From positions 1 to 33,883 of the forward strand of contig JAZSPU010000024.1 in the NCBI GenBank assembly GCA_045537575.1: DNA of 33,883 nucleotides. The letters run 5' to 3'. Numbering within the stretch: position 1 is the first letter of the stretch; each line of letters begins with the position of its first letter. Positions 15,243 to 24,253 of the stretch are shown here, piece after piece. Made by a program: the position numbers and the translations under genes. Source of the stretch: SIG607 sp045537575. Its GTDB lineage: Bacteria > Bacillota > Clostridia > Oscillospirales > Acutalibacteraceae. Below the pieces are notes generated by a model, which saw only the letters and a list, made by a program, of their open reading frames with translations, was not told where the DNA came from and made no database searches.

Positions 15243-16841
15243 TCACTTTAAATCTATTTCATAGGTTAATTGACCGTTTGCGGGATATTCACCTGCAAGA
15301 ACGTCAATAGCAGCAGCTACGCTTTCACGGGATGTGGGAGCGAAGATATATCTTGAAATATGGGGCAGATTACCCAGAACACAAGGGTTACCGAAATGAA
15401 CCAGAGTAGATATACGATTTGTAAGCTGCATAGCCTCAATCAAGGTTTCAACTCTTCGAGTGAGATGTTCCCTGCCGCAATATGCCAAAAATTCAGAGAA
15501 AGTAATGAAAATCACGTCATCATAATCAATAGAATTGGTTACTGTTGAGTGACAATGACTTTGAGTTGGGAATTGGTGAATACAATTAACGGTAGAATTT
15601 GGGAAATATTCCTTTATCTGTTTTATTACTTCTTCGGGATACAGCCATCCGTTAGAGAAGGTATCCACAGCAACACCGCCGTCACCGCCAACCTTTTCTT
15701 CATTTCTTACCATAAGCACAAAATAGTGCTTACCGTCACGAGATATGTTTGCGGTTAAACCTTCATCAAATCGTGCGTGAACAGCATCTTTATTAATGCT
15801 TTTGAAGATTATTAAATCCTCTTCGGTAATTTCATCATATTTTGCAGGCTGCATAGTTTTCTTTTGAGCAGCAAGAACACGCTTAACAGCTTCATCAAGA
15901 CGCTCATCACTAATAATGCCTTTATCATAACATTCGCACAAAGCATCATATGATTCTTGGAATTTTCTATCAAAAGGCATAGCCAAGTCGTTACCGGCAG
16001 CAACAGCAAGTCCACGAGACTCATTATAACCGTATTTTGCAAGTATGCCCATCATACAAAGAGCATCGGTTAAAATAAGATTATCGTAGCCCTCTTCACG
16101 AATTATATCGATAACCTTTTTAGAAAGACTTGCAGGATTATCAGGATCAATTTTTGAACACTTAATATGACCGGACATAAGACCGTCAAGTAAATCTTCT
16201 TTCATAAGTTCTTTATAAGCATAAAGGCTATATTCAAGAAGTTCTTCTTTGGTCTGGATAGATTCACTCTCAGACATATGAGAGTCAATATTTTTATAGT
16301 TTACTGCACTGGGATAATGCTTACCAACAGTAAGAACACCTGCATCATGCATACCTCGAGCCTCAGCAGCAGCAAGTTTAGCAATTTTGGTCTTATCGGA
16401 GCCTAAAGATCTTGCAGAACCGGTAGTGCTGATATCGAGTAACGGATTACAAACAATGTTATAACCCATCTTTTTAGCGGCAATACCTACAACCTTACCA
16501 AATGTATAAGCGTGTTCTTCGCTGTCGGTGCATCCGATTGCATTATGCTTACCAACTAAGTATTCAGCGGCTTCAGTTCTTATACCGCTTTCAGCGTCGG
16601 TAAAGATAAGAATAGGATAGTCTGCCGCTTCCTTTACCATATTGATAATTTCCTGAGCGTCGGGAGTAGAAGACTCAACCCAAATGCCACCGACTGCGTG
16701 ATTTTTAATCAAATCCAAAACTATTTTATCACTTTCGGGATTTGCTCGTCTTACCCAGCCGTTGATAGTAATAATATGAGCTAAACCGAGTTTTTGTTTC
16801 ACGGTTAATTCTTCAAATTTTAGTTCTTTGATTTCTTTCAT
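15243..16841 (-). CDS. Glycoside hydrolase family 3 protein, NagZ-like
   Basis: 532 aa from the ATG at 16841 (MKEIKELKFEEL), five bases after AGAGGTGG; an upstream GTG overlaps that site. The N-terminal barrel carries KHYP (174-177) and the D186-S-H188 pair, matching the Asp-His general acid/base dyad of NagZ-type beta-N-acetylglucosaminidases. The nucleophile is D259 in LILTDALCMMGI. The loop between KHYP and DSH lacks the GHG of classical NagZ (reads SAVNYKNI), so the sugar specificity may differ. The C-terminal domain (about 340-532) resembles the second domain of longer GH3 enzymes. No signal peptide: cytoplasmic. It is the first gene of the locus, directly behind a strong promoter. Confidence 0.88.
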   Translation of the reverse strand: MKEIKELKFEELTVKQKLGLAHIITINGWVRRANPESDKIVLDLIKNHAVGGIWVESSTPDAQEIINMVKEAADYPILIFTDAESGIRTEAAEYLVGKHNAIGCTDSEEHAYTFGKVVGIAAKKMGYNIVCNPLLDISTTGSARSLGSDKTKIAKLAAAEARGMHDAGVLTVGKHYPSAVNYKNIDSHMSESESIQTKEELLEYSLYAYKELMKEDLLDGLMSGHIKCSKIDPDNPASLSKKVIDIIREEGYDNLILTDALCMMGILAKYGYNESRGLAVAAGNDLAMPFDRKFQESYDALCECYDKGIISDERLDEAVKRVLAAQKKTMQPAKYDEITEEDLIIFKSINKDAVHARFDEGLTANISRDGKHYFVLMVRNEEKVGGDGGVAVDTFSNGWLYPEEVIKQIKEYFPNSTVNCIHQFPTQSHCHSTVTNSIDYDDVIFITFSEFLAYCGREHLTRRVETLIEAMQLTNRISTLVHFGNPCVLGNLPHISRYIFAPTSRESVAAAIDVLAGEYPANGQLTYEIDLK

Positions 16842-16861
16842 CAAGACCACCTCTTTAGTTA

Positions 16862-16890
16862 ATTATATTTTAATTTTTATATAAAGTCAA
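16862..16890 (-). promoter_or_regulatory. Promoter of the GH3/ceramidase-like locus
   Basis: On the minus strand TTGACT (16890-16885), a 17-base spacer and TATAAT (16867-16862), close to consensus. The leader before the GH3 start is only about 15 bases, so no riboswitch fits. Confidence 0.8.
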
Positions 16891-16926
16891 TTCCTAAAAA
16901 TTAACTTAAATTTCCCATATATATGC

Positions 16927-16954
16927 AAAAAAAGGCGGAATAATCCGCCTTTTT
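16927..16954 (-). terminator. Terminator of ileS
   Basis: GGCGGA, four-base loop, TCCGCC, flanked by A7 and T7, so it could work in both directions. It immediately follows, and its T-run touches, the ileS stop codon. Confidence 0.92.
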
Positions 16955-19900
16955 TTAGTTTATTTTCTTAACACCGATAGATACTTTTTCGCCGTTTAAA
17001 TCCCACTCTTTTGAGTATCCGTCAAGACAGTCAAAATCAAATTCATCAGCAAGAGTATCACCTGCTATTTCCATTGCATTCTTTTCGGTTATATCAGCAA
17101 TTTTCTCATTACCCTGCATAGAAACAATGATATGATCCATAACCTCAAATCCCGCTTCCTTACGCATGGTTTGAATTTTGCTGACAATCTCTCTTACAAA
17201 GCCTTCTTCAATGAGCTCGTCGGTCAAAACGGTATCAAGTGCAACGGTAATGCCGTTATCAGCAAGAGTAAACAAGCCTTCCTTCTGTACGGTATCGATT
17301 AATAAATCTTCTTCCAAAAGCTCAACCGAGCCACTTGCAAAATCAAACACAAGCTTTCCGTTTGCTTTAAGCTCATTGTATGCAGAAGTGCCGTCAAGCT
17401 CAGCAAGGGCAGTTCTGATTTCACCTAACTGTTTACCATACTTTGGACCAACAGTTCTAAGCTGAGGCTTAAAGGAGTAACTTGAAAGAGCGCCTGTATC
17501 TTCAACAAAATCTACAGATTTAAGATTAAGTTCGTCTCTGATAATAGCAACAGCATCATCACTTAAGTTTTTGTCACACTTAACATACATAACAGCTAAG
17601 GGCTGACGGTTCTTAAGATTTGCGCCGTTACGTGCGGCTCTGCCGAGAACAACAATATCAAGAACCTTTTCCATATCAGCTTCAAGTTCCATATCAATAG
17701 CGGCTTCATCAACAATCGGGAAGTCACAAAGATGAATACTCTCGGGAGCAGCAGAGTCAAGATTTCTTACAAGATTCTGATAAATATTTTCAGCCATGAA
17801 AGGTATCATAGGAGCGCTGGCTTTAGCAACTGTTACAAGGGCAGTATAAAGAGTCATATATGCCGCAATCTTATCCTCGGGCATACCCTGAACCCAATAA
17901 CGCTCTCTGCCACGGCGAACGTACCAGTTACTAAGGCTGTCAACAAAGCCTTCAAGCGCTCTTGCAGCCTCGGGAATACGATAATTATAAAGATTATCGT
18001 CAACAGCCTTAACCATAGAATTTAAACGGGATAAAAGCCATTTATCCATTACGGAAAGTTTGCAATCATTAAGCGAATACTTTGTAGGATCAAATTTATC
18101 AATATCTGCATAAAGCACATAGAAAGCATAGGTATTCCAAAGAGTGCCCATAAACTTTCTCTGTCCTTCGGTAACAGCTTTACCGTAGAAGCGGTTAGGA
18201 AGCCAAGGAGCAGAGTTGGTGTAGAAATACCAACGAACTGCATCAGCGCCGTAGGTTTCAAGAGCCTCAAAGGGATCAACTGCGTTACCCTTGGACTTAC
18301 TCATCTTCTGACCATGCTCATCTTGTACGTGACCTAAAACGATAACGTTCTTATAAGGCGCTTTATTAAAGAGCAAGGTTGAGATAGCAAGAAGTGAATA
18401 GAACCAACCTCTTGTCTGGTCAACAGCCTCAGAAATAAAGTTTGCGGGGAACTGTGCTTCAAAAAGTTCCTTATTTTCAAAAGGATAATGATGCTGAGCA
18501 AAAGGCATTGCGCCGCTGTCAAACCAACAGTCAATAACCTCAGGAACACGCTTCATCTGTTTTGAACATTCAGGACATTTAATGGTAACCTCGTCAACAA
18601 AAGGACGGTGAAGTTCAATATTGTCGGGGCAGTTATCACTCATTGATTTAAGTTCAGCAATACCGCCTATAGCGTGACGGCAACCGCACTCACACTCCCA
18701 GATATTAAGAGGAGTTCCCCAATATCTGTTACGGGAAAGTCCCCAGTCTTGTACGTTTTCAAGCCAATCGCCAAAACGTCCCTTACCAATGCTTTCGGGA
18801 ATCCAATTGATAGTATTATTATTACGGATAAGGTCATCCCTTACATCAGTCATCTTAATAAACCATGATTCTCTTGCGTAATAAATAAGAGGAGTATCAC
18901 AACGCCAACAGAAAGGATAGTCATGTTCAAATTTAGGAGCATCAAAAAGAAGTCCTCTGCTTTCAAGGTCAACAAGCACCTTAGGATCGGCATCCTTAAC
19001 AAAAAGTCCGGCAAAGGGAGTTTCTTCGGTAAGATTACCCTTACCGTCAACAAACTGAACGAAAGGTAAATCGTATTTTCTGCCAACCTTTGCATCGTCC
19101 TCACCAAAGGCGGGGGCAATATGAACAATACCGGTACCGTCACTCATAGTTACGTAAGAATCACAAGTGATAAAGAAGCCTTTTTTCTTTTGTTTATCTG
19201 AAACTGCTTTTGCACACTCAAATAAAGGTTCATATTCTCTGTTTTCAAGGTCACAGCCCTTCATAGTTTCAAGAACTGTATATGGAGCTGTTTCGTCCTC
19301 AGCAATTTTAGAAAGAACTTTATCGGCTAAAGCTTCAGCAAGATAATAAACGTTACCGTCAACAGCTTTAACTTTAATATAGGTATCAGCAGGATTTACG
19401 CAAAGGGCAACGTTACTTGGAAGAGTCCAAGGAGTAGTTGTCCATGCAAGGAAATATGCATCCTCGCCTGTTACCTTAAAGCGTACAACAGCACTTCTTT
19501 CCTTTACTGCCTTGTAGCCTTGAGCTACTTCGTGAGAAGAAAGAGGTGTTCCGCATCTGGGACAGTAAGGCACAATTTTAAAACCCTTATATAAAAGATT
19601 CTTATTGTAAATTTCCTTTAAAGCCCACCATTCAGACTCAATAAAATCATTATGATAAGTAACGTAAGGGTTATCCATATCAGCCCAGAAGCCAACTGTC
19701 TGAGAAAAATCTTCCCACATTCCCTTATACTGCCAAACGCTTTCTTTACAATGAGAAATAAAATCGGAAAGTCCGTATTTCTCAATCTGTTCTTTACCGT
19801 CTAAGCCGAGCTTTTTCTCAACCTCAAGCTCAACGGGAAGACCGTGTGTATCCCAACCTGCTTTTCTGGGTACCATATAGCCCTTCATAGTACGGTAACG

Positions 19901-20110
19901 CGGAATCATATCCTTTATAACACGGGTAAGCACGTGACCGATATGCGGTTTACCGTTAGCAGTAGGAGGTCCGTCATAAAAAACATAGGGCTCTCCCTGC
20001 GCTCTGCTTTCAATACTTTTTTCGAATATTTTGTTATCACGCCAGAATTTCTCTATCTTCTTTTCTTCAGCAACAAAATTAAGATTAGTGGATACTTTAT
20101 CGTACATCAT
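16955..20110 (-). CDS. ileS: Isoleucyl-tRNA synthetase (clade 2 type)
   Basis: 1051 aa class I synthetase that charges tRNA-Ile. The HIGH motif is PHIGH (residues 55-59) and the KMSKS motif is QKMSKSKGNA near residue 600. AGWDTHGLPVE, the editing domain WTTTPWTLPSN, and the anticodon-binding domain with SNWYVRRGRERYW are also present. The length and a C-terminal region of about 150 residues after the anticodon domain fit the longer clade-2 (eukaryote-like) form rather than the about 920-residue bacterial form. Two ATGs in tandem (20110, 20107) follow AAAGGGG; the second has better spacing. Only 64 bases separate it from the sortase gene. No T-box leader fits there, which is unusual for a Clostridia synthetase gene. 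Confidence 0.96.
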   Translation of the reverse strand: MMYDKVSTNLNFVAEEKKIEKFWRDNKIFEKSIESRAQGEPYVFYDGPPTANGKPHIGHVLTRVIKDMIPRYRTMKGYMVPRKAGWDTHGLPVELEVEKKLGLDGKEQIEKYGLSDFISHCKESVWQYKGMWEDFSQTVGFWADMDNPYVTYHNDFIESEWWALKEIYNKNLLYKGFKIVPYCPRCGTPLSSHEVAQGYKAVKERSAVVRFKVTGEDAYFLAWTTTPWTLPSNVALCVNPADTYIKVKAVDGNVYYLAEALADKVLSKIAEDETAPYTVLETMKGCDLENREYEPLFECAKAVSDKQKKKGFFITCDSYVTMSDGTGIVHIAPAFGEDDAKVGRKYDLPFVQFVDGKGNLTEETPFAGLFVKDADPKVLVDLESRGLLFDAPKFEHDYPFCWRCDTPLIYYARESWFIKMTDVRDDLIRNNNTINWIPESIGKGRFGDWLENVQDWGLSRNRYWGTPLNIWECECGCRHAIGGIAELKSMSDNCPDNIELHRPFVDEVTIKCPECSKQMKRVPEVIDCWFDSGAMPFAQHHYPFENKELFEAQFPANFISEAVDQTRGWFYSLLAISTLLFNKAPYKNVIVLGHVQDEHGQKMSKSKGNAVDPFEALETYGADAVRWYFYTNSAPWLPNRFYGKAVTEGQRKFMGTLWNTYAFYVLYADIDKFDPTKYSLNDCKLSVMDKWLLSRLNSMVKAVDDNLYNYRIPEAARALEGFVDSLSNWYVRRGRERYWVQGMPEDKIAAYMTLYTALVTVAKASAPMIPFMAENIYQNLVRNLDSAAPESIHLCDFPIVDEAAIDMELEADMEKVLDIVVLGRAARNGANLKNRQPLAVMYVKCDKNLSDDAVAIIRDELNLKSVDFVEDTGALSSYSFKPQLRTVGPKYGKQLGEIRTALAELDGTSAYNELKANGKLVFDFASGSVELLEEDLLIDTVQKEGLFTLADNGITVALDTVLTDELIEEGFVREIVSKIQTMRKEAGFEVMDHIIVSMQGNEKIADITEKNAMEIAGDTLADEFDFDCLDGYSKEWDLNGEKVSIGVKKIN

Positions 20111-20135
20111 AATACCCCTTTCAAAAACTTATCAT

Positions 20136-20164
20136 ATATTACCATAAGTAACAAAAAAATGCAA
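20136..20164 (-). promoter_or_regulatory. Likely promoter of ileS
   Basis: On the minus strand TTGCAT (20164-20159), a 17-base spacer and TAATAT (20141-20136), about 25 bases before the ATG. Both boxes are weak; ileS may also be read from topB-srtB. Confidence 0.45.
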
Positions 20165-20174
20165 CTATAAAATA

Positions 20175-21137
20175 TCAACGTAAAAACGGTATAACATAGC
20201 CGTTACCATCGTTTTCAGACGAAACTGCGCTCGAATTATTATCCGAACCGGAATCATCAGTAAAGTTAGCGGGTACAAGCTTACCCATTACGATAAATCT
20301 TGCATTTTTACTGCTATATGCACAGGTAGAAAGTGTAACCAGCTTGTCGCCTACGCTAACTTCAACGTTTGTTTTGATTTTAGACTTTGAAGAGGCGTGT
20401 GCAACCAGCTTATTGAATCCCGTTTCACTATATATTCTTCCGTAAGCAGTATCATTCGACTTGGTTTCATAAGCCGCAAAAATCAGCAATTTATAGTTTC
20501 CGTCAGGCGTATAAATATAAAATTCAGGATACTTATCGTAATATGACTGCTTCTTATAATTAAGAAGTGTTCTGAACATTGAACCGTTATCCATACTATG
20601 ACCATAAATAAGGGTATTAGCATCCTTAAAATTAGGATTGGCGGCGCAGTCCATAAAAATAGAACCGTTAATGTTTTTCTTACCGCTGATTAAATGATTC
20701 AAATAATAAGAATTATCTTTTCCTTGCAGAACGGGATAATTAATAACGCCGTTTTTATTAAAAATCCAACCAACTACGTCCTTATTTTGAGCCTTTAACT
20801 TTTCAAAATCAATTGACTCGGGAACCTTAACTTCCTTTTTCTTTCCGCCGTTAGTTTTAGTATCAGTTCCTCCGGAATTATTTTCCGAATTAGTAACGTC
20901 ACTTTCAGAAGAATCGCCGTAATTAACAGCATCACCTACTAAATCATCATTCAAATTATCATTTCGAAATGACTGCCAAAAATAACGACCTATAAAAAAC
21001 AAGCAAACAACTAAAACAACTGCCAAAAACGCAATAACAATATCCAGTTTTTTCTTCTTTTTAACATTTTTACTATTGGTTTTTTTGTCAGATACTTCTT
21101 CGTCTAATATATCCTCGTTAATAATAAAACCGCTCAT
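20175..21137 (-). CDS. srtB: Class B sortase
   Basis: 320 aa membrane-anchored transpeptidase that attaches proteins to peptidoglycan or pili. It has a cytoplasmic N terminus, a lysine cluster (26-30), one membrane segment (about 32-50) and a serine/asparagine/glycine-rich spacer (70-100). The catalytic domain has H180 (YGHSM), C272 (TLSTC) and R280 (NARFIVMG). The TLSTC-to-RF spacing and the region between YGHSM and the cysteine fit class B. It starts 14 bases after topB. No LPXTG/NPQTN-like substrate or pilin is encoded nearby, so its targets must be elsewhere. Confidence 0.9.
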   Translation of the reverse strand: MSGFIINEDILDEEVSDKKTNSKNVKKKKKLDIVIAFLAVVLVVCLFFIGRYFWQSFRNDNLNDDLVGDAVNYGDSSESDVTNSENNSGGTDTKTNGGKKKEVKVPESIDFEKLKAQNKDVVGWIFNKNGVINYPVLQGKDNSYYLNHLISGKKNINGSIFMDCAANPNFKDANTLIYGHSMDNGSMFRTLLNYKKQSYYDKYPEFYIYTPDGNYKLLIFAAYETKSNDTAYGRIYSETGFNKLVAHASSKSKIKTNVEVSVGDKLVTLSTCAYSSKNARFIVMGKLVPANFTDDSGSDNNSSAVSSENDGNGYVIPFLR

Positions 21138-21151
21138 ATAATTTTCCTTTC

Positions 21152-23245
21152 TTAAAACTTAAAAACTGCTTTACCGTCTTCAAGCAGAAGCTTTGCATCA
21201 AAGGGTTTACCTGCCTTTGAAATAAAACCTTTAATCACACCTGTTTCGCCGACGGTAATTAATTCTCGCACCTTACTTATGGGTATCACTCTTTTACAAA
21301 TAACACCCGAAATTCTGAAATTACAGCCTTCCTTATAGCCGCTGCAGCCGTAACCGTATCTTCCCTTTACTACATCTTTTGAACACAAAGGACACTTACC
21401 AACTACATCTCCGTAAAAACCGTTATAAGTGTCGGTCTCGGGAGAAGCTTCTTTAACGCAAAACACCTCGGAAATTTCCTTTTGAGCCATAGCAACACTT
21501 TCATTAACGGTAAGCGTATTTTTAAACACCTTTTTTAGAGCCTGACCGAGTACGCTTGTTTTATACTTATCCATTGATATTCCCATATACGTTAGGGATT
21601 CAATGAGATAGATACCTCCGTCAAGAATTGTATAAACATCCTTTTTCAGCTCAATGTATCCGCTTTTAATAGCATTATCAATAATTCCTGTTCTTGTTGC
21701 TTCGGTACCAAGCTCTAAGCCCTCAAACATAGCTTTGTATTCCTCAGCATCATCCTCTTCAGATTCACTAGCCGCCGCTTTCTCCTCTCTGAAGGGATTT
21801 TTAAGATATTGATTAAGAGTCTCAATAGTATAGTGTTTTGGCGGAGAAGTTTCCTTCTCTTTAGGAAGGAAATTAACGTTAACAACGTCTCCAACGTTCA
21901 GCGAAGGCAGAACCTTATCCTTGCCTTTATAGTCATCATATTTGGTCCAGCCCTTTTCAACTATAACAGTACCTTTAAGTACAAACTCCTCTAAATCGCC
22001 AACCTTTATGTGAAGTTCAGTTTTCTGAGCAACACATTCCTCAGAACAAAAAACTGCTACAAAACGACGAAATACCGTTTGATAAACCTTAAATTCCGTT
22101 TCGGTCAAATGGTCCTTTTTAGGAATTTTATAGGTGGGTGTTAGCGCCGAATGGGATTCTATTTTACTATCGTCAAATATGGTCTTTTTATCCTTCATTT
22201 CAACAGGATAGCCTAAAGAAGCGATATTGCCGATAATTTTTGAAATTTTATCCTTTTCGGCGGTTGCAAGATATTCCGAATTGGTTCTCGGATAAGTGAG
22301 ATAGCCTTTCTCATAAAGCCCTTGAACTATTTTAAGGCTTTCATCCATTGACATCTTATATTTCTTGCCGAGAACGTTTTGTAACTTCGACAGAGAATAA
22401 AGTTTTCCGGGAGAAAGAGAGTCTTTTTTACTTTTTTTATCCGATACAACAGCGCCCGTTTGATTATAAAGGTTACATAATTCTTGCGCTTTTGCCAAGG
22501 AATTTTTGTCAAAACGTTTTTTCGAAGACAGTTCTATAACTTCGCCGTTGGTTTCCTCATTGCTGACAGGCGCATAGTATATTTCGGGGACAAAATTTTT
22601 GATAGCCATATCTCTATCGTAAATAGCTTTGACAATAGGCACAATTACACGGCCCACTCGAAGCAACATTCCTGTTTTCAAGGTTGCAAATCTTGTAAGA
22701 TTAACACCGTAAAGCCAATCAATATAGGTACGTGCATAACCTTCATTAGCAAGATTATCGTATTCTTTTTCATCCTTCATAGAGGAAAGCGCCGAAGCGA
22801 CTGTTTCGGGGGTCTGGTCAGGAAGCCAAAGACGAAGAAGGGTTTTATTGCTTTTAAGAGCATTGGTAATACAAAGGCGAATAATAATTTCACCTTCCCT
22901 ATCGGCGTCTCCCGCATTTACTATAGTATCAACATCCTGACGGTTGCAAAGAGTCTCGATTAGTTCGAACTGTTTTTTTACCCCTGAATCAATATTGCCA
23001 TCCTTATCTCTTTTAAGCTTGAATTTAAAATTTTCAGGGAAACACGGAAGATTTTCCATACTCCATCTGCCGCTGGAAGTAGGACCTGTATAATCCTCAA
23101 TATCACAAAGAGAAAAGAGGTGACCGAACGCATAGGTTACTATATAGCCTTGACCTTCGTAAAAGTTGCCGTTTTTATTCATTTTTCCGATTCCTGCAAC
23201 AATATTACGTGCAAGACTCGGCTTTTCGGCAATAATTAAAATCAT
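21152..23245 (-). CDS. topB: DNA topoisomerase III
   Basis: 697 aa type IA topoisomerase that relaxes and decatenates DNA. The start MILIIAEKPSLARNI at 23245 follows AAGGAGGGG; the frame continues 13 codons upstream but without family similarity. TOPRIM acidic residues are in AGDADREGE (111-119). The active-site tyrosine is in YPRT near residue 317. GTEATRTGIID lies at about 520, and a C-terminal zinc-ribbon-like segment (CPLCSKD...GCSGYKEGC) ends the protein. It is the first gene of topB-srtB-ileS and is divergent from the RpiR gene. TopB-sortase pairs also occur in conjugative elements, but no relaxase or type IV secretion gene is present. Confidence 0.94.
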   Translation of the reverse strand: MILIIAEKPSLARNIVAGIGKMNKNGNFYEGQGYIVTYAFGHLFSLCDIEDYTGPTSSGRWSMENLPCFPENFKFKLKRDKDGNIDSGVKKQFELIETLCNRQDVDTIVNAGDADREGEIIIRLCITNALKSNKTLLRLWLPDQTPETVASALSSMKDEKEYDNLANEGYARTYIDWLYGVNLTRFATLKTGMLLRVGRVIVPIVKAIYDRDMAIKNFVPEIYYAPVSNEETNGEVIELSSKKRFDKNSLAKAQELCNLYNQTGAVVSDKKSKKDSLSPGKLYSLSKLQNVLGKKYKMSMDESLKIVQGLYEKGYLTYPRTNSEYLATAEKDKISKIIGNIASLGYPVEMKDKKTIFDDSKIESHSALTPTYKIPKKDHLTETEFKVYQTVFRRFVAVFCSEECVAQKTELHIKVGDLEEFVLKGTVIVEKGWTKYDDYKGKDKVLPSLNVGDVVNVNFLPKEKETSPPKHYTIETLNQYLKNPFREEKAAASESEEDDAEEYKAMFEGLELGTEATRTGIIDNAIKSGYIELKKDVYTILDGGIYLIESLTYMGISMDKYKTSVLGQALKKVFKNTLTVNESVAMAQKEISEVFCVKEASPETDTYNGFYGDVVGKCPLCSKDVVKGRYGYGCSGYKEGCNFRISGVICKRVIPISKVRELITVGETGVIKGFISKAGKPFDAKLLLEDGKAVFKF

Positions 23246-23275
23246 ACAGTCCCCTCCTTTTGACAATATATTATA

Positions 23276-23304
23276 ATTATACAATTATTTTGTTAAAATT
23301 ACAA
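23276..23304 (-). promoter_or_regulatory. Promoter of topB
   Basis: On the minus strand TTGTAA (23304-23299), a 17-base spacer and TATAAT (23281-23276), about 31 bases upstream of the topB ATG. A second TATAAT-like sequence lies just downstream. Confidence 0.6.
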
Positions 23305-23313
23305 GAAAAATAA

Positions 23314-23342
23314 TTGACATTAAATATGCGCTGTGATATAAT
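23314..23342 (+). promoter_or_regulatory. Promoter of the RpiR regulator/MFS transporter pair
   Basis: TTGACA (23314-23319), a 17-base spacer and TATAAT (23337-23342), with TG at the extended -10 position: a full consensus promoter. It is back to back with the topB promoter. Confidence 0.85.
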
Positions 23343-23391
23343 CACTTTCGTTGATTAGAAAATGAGTTTTTTTCAAAAAGGAGTGATGCTG

Positions 23392-24243
23392 ATGAGCGCA
23401 AATATTTTAAGTGAATTAAAGGGCAGTCTTGAATTCTTAACAAAAACCGAACGCATTATCGCAGACTTTCTGCTAAACAATCCCGACAAATTCACTCGTT
23501 TGTCAATCGCCCAGCTTTCAAAAATTTTGTCTGTTTCCCAAGGCAGTATAAATAATTTTTCAAAAAAATACTGCGGAAAAGGTTTTTCCGAACTTAAGCT
23601 CTTAGTCGCTTCATGTTCTATTGACAAAGAGCCTCCTTTTTCCGATATAGATAAATCTTCAAGTATGAAATCGGTTATGAGTCAGAGGATAAGCGAAAGC
23701 TTTTCAGCATTTAAAGGAACCTTTGAGATAAACACCGAAACAAACTTAGCTTTGGCATCAGAGTTAATTTTAAATGCAAAAAGAATTGAAATATACGGTG
23801 TATATCAGTCAGGTATCACTGCAAGAGATTTGTGCTACCAGTTAATACAGCTGGGTATCCCTGCTTCATACGTTACCGATACGCTTATGGGCGCAGTTGC
23901 GGCATCTATGCTAAACAGCGACAGTCTCGTAATCGCCCTTTCCAATTCAGGTCAAACCAAAGAAATACTTGATGCAGTTGAAATTGCAAAAAACTGCAAT
24001 GCTAAAAGTTTATGTATAACGTCGAATAAGCGCTCTCCCCTTGCTTCTCTTTGCGATTGCACACTTTTTACCACCAATAGCGGTTCAACAATTAGTGACC
24101 GTTATAATGAAGTACGTCTTTCTCAAATGATAATTGTTGATACTTTATGTTCGCATATTCGAAGTGTTATTGATGAATCGGGAAAGAAGCTTTATTTTAA
24201 GCTAGAAAAGATTCTTAATTCACACAGTATTAAAAACGATTAG
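23392..24243 (+). CDS. MurR/RpiR family transcriptional regulator with SIS domain
   Basis: 283 aa from the ATG at 23392 (MSANILSELK), eight bases after AAGGAG; an in-frame start ten codons upstream has no ribosome binding site. Residues 1-75 are the RpiR helix-turn-helix domain (LTKTERIIADFLLNN...LSVSQGSINNFSKK). Residues about 105-245 are the SIS sugar-phosphate domain (IEIYGVYQSG, VIALSNSGQTKEI, LCITSNKRSPLA). It senses a phosphorylated sugar and controls its uptake or breakdown. It lies ten bases before the MFS transporter gene, the obvious target. Activator or repressor status cannot be told. Confidence 0.92.
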   Translation: MSANILSELKGSLEFLTKTERIIADFLLNNPDKFTRLSIAQLSKILSVSQGSINNFSKKYCGKGFSELKLLVASCSIDKEPPFSDIDKSSSMKSVMSQRISESFSAFKGTFEINTETNLALASELILNAKRIEIYGVYQSGITARDLCYQLIQLGIPASYVTDTLMGAVAASMLNSDSLVIALSNSGQTKEILDAVEIAKNCNAKSLCITSNKRSPLASLCDCTLFTTNSGSTISDRYNEVRLSQMIIVDTLCSHIRSVIDESGKKLYFKLEKILNSHSIKND

Positions 24244-24253
24244 AGGTATAAAA

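Noticed and set aside
20175..23245. topB-srtB as a fragment of an integrative conjugative element
   Set aside because: No relaxase, type IV secretion, integrase or attachment site in the window, and flanking genes are chromosomal housekeeping genes.
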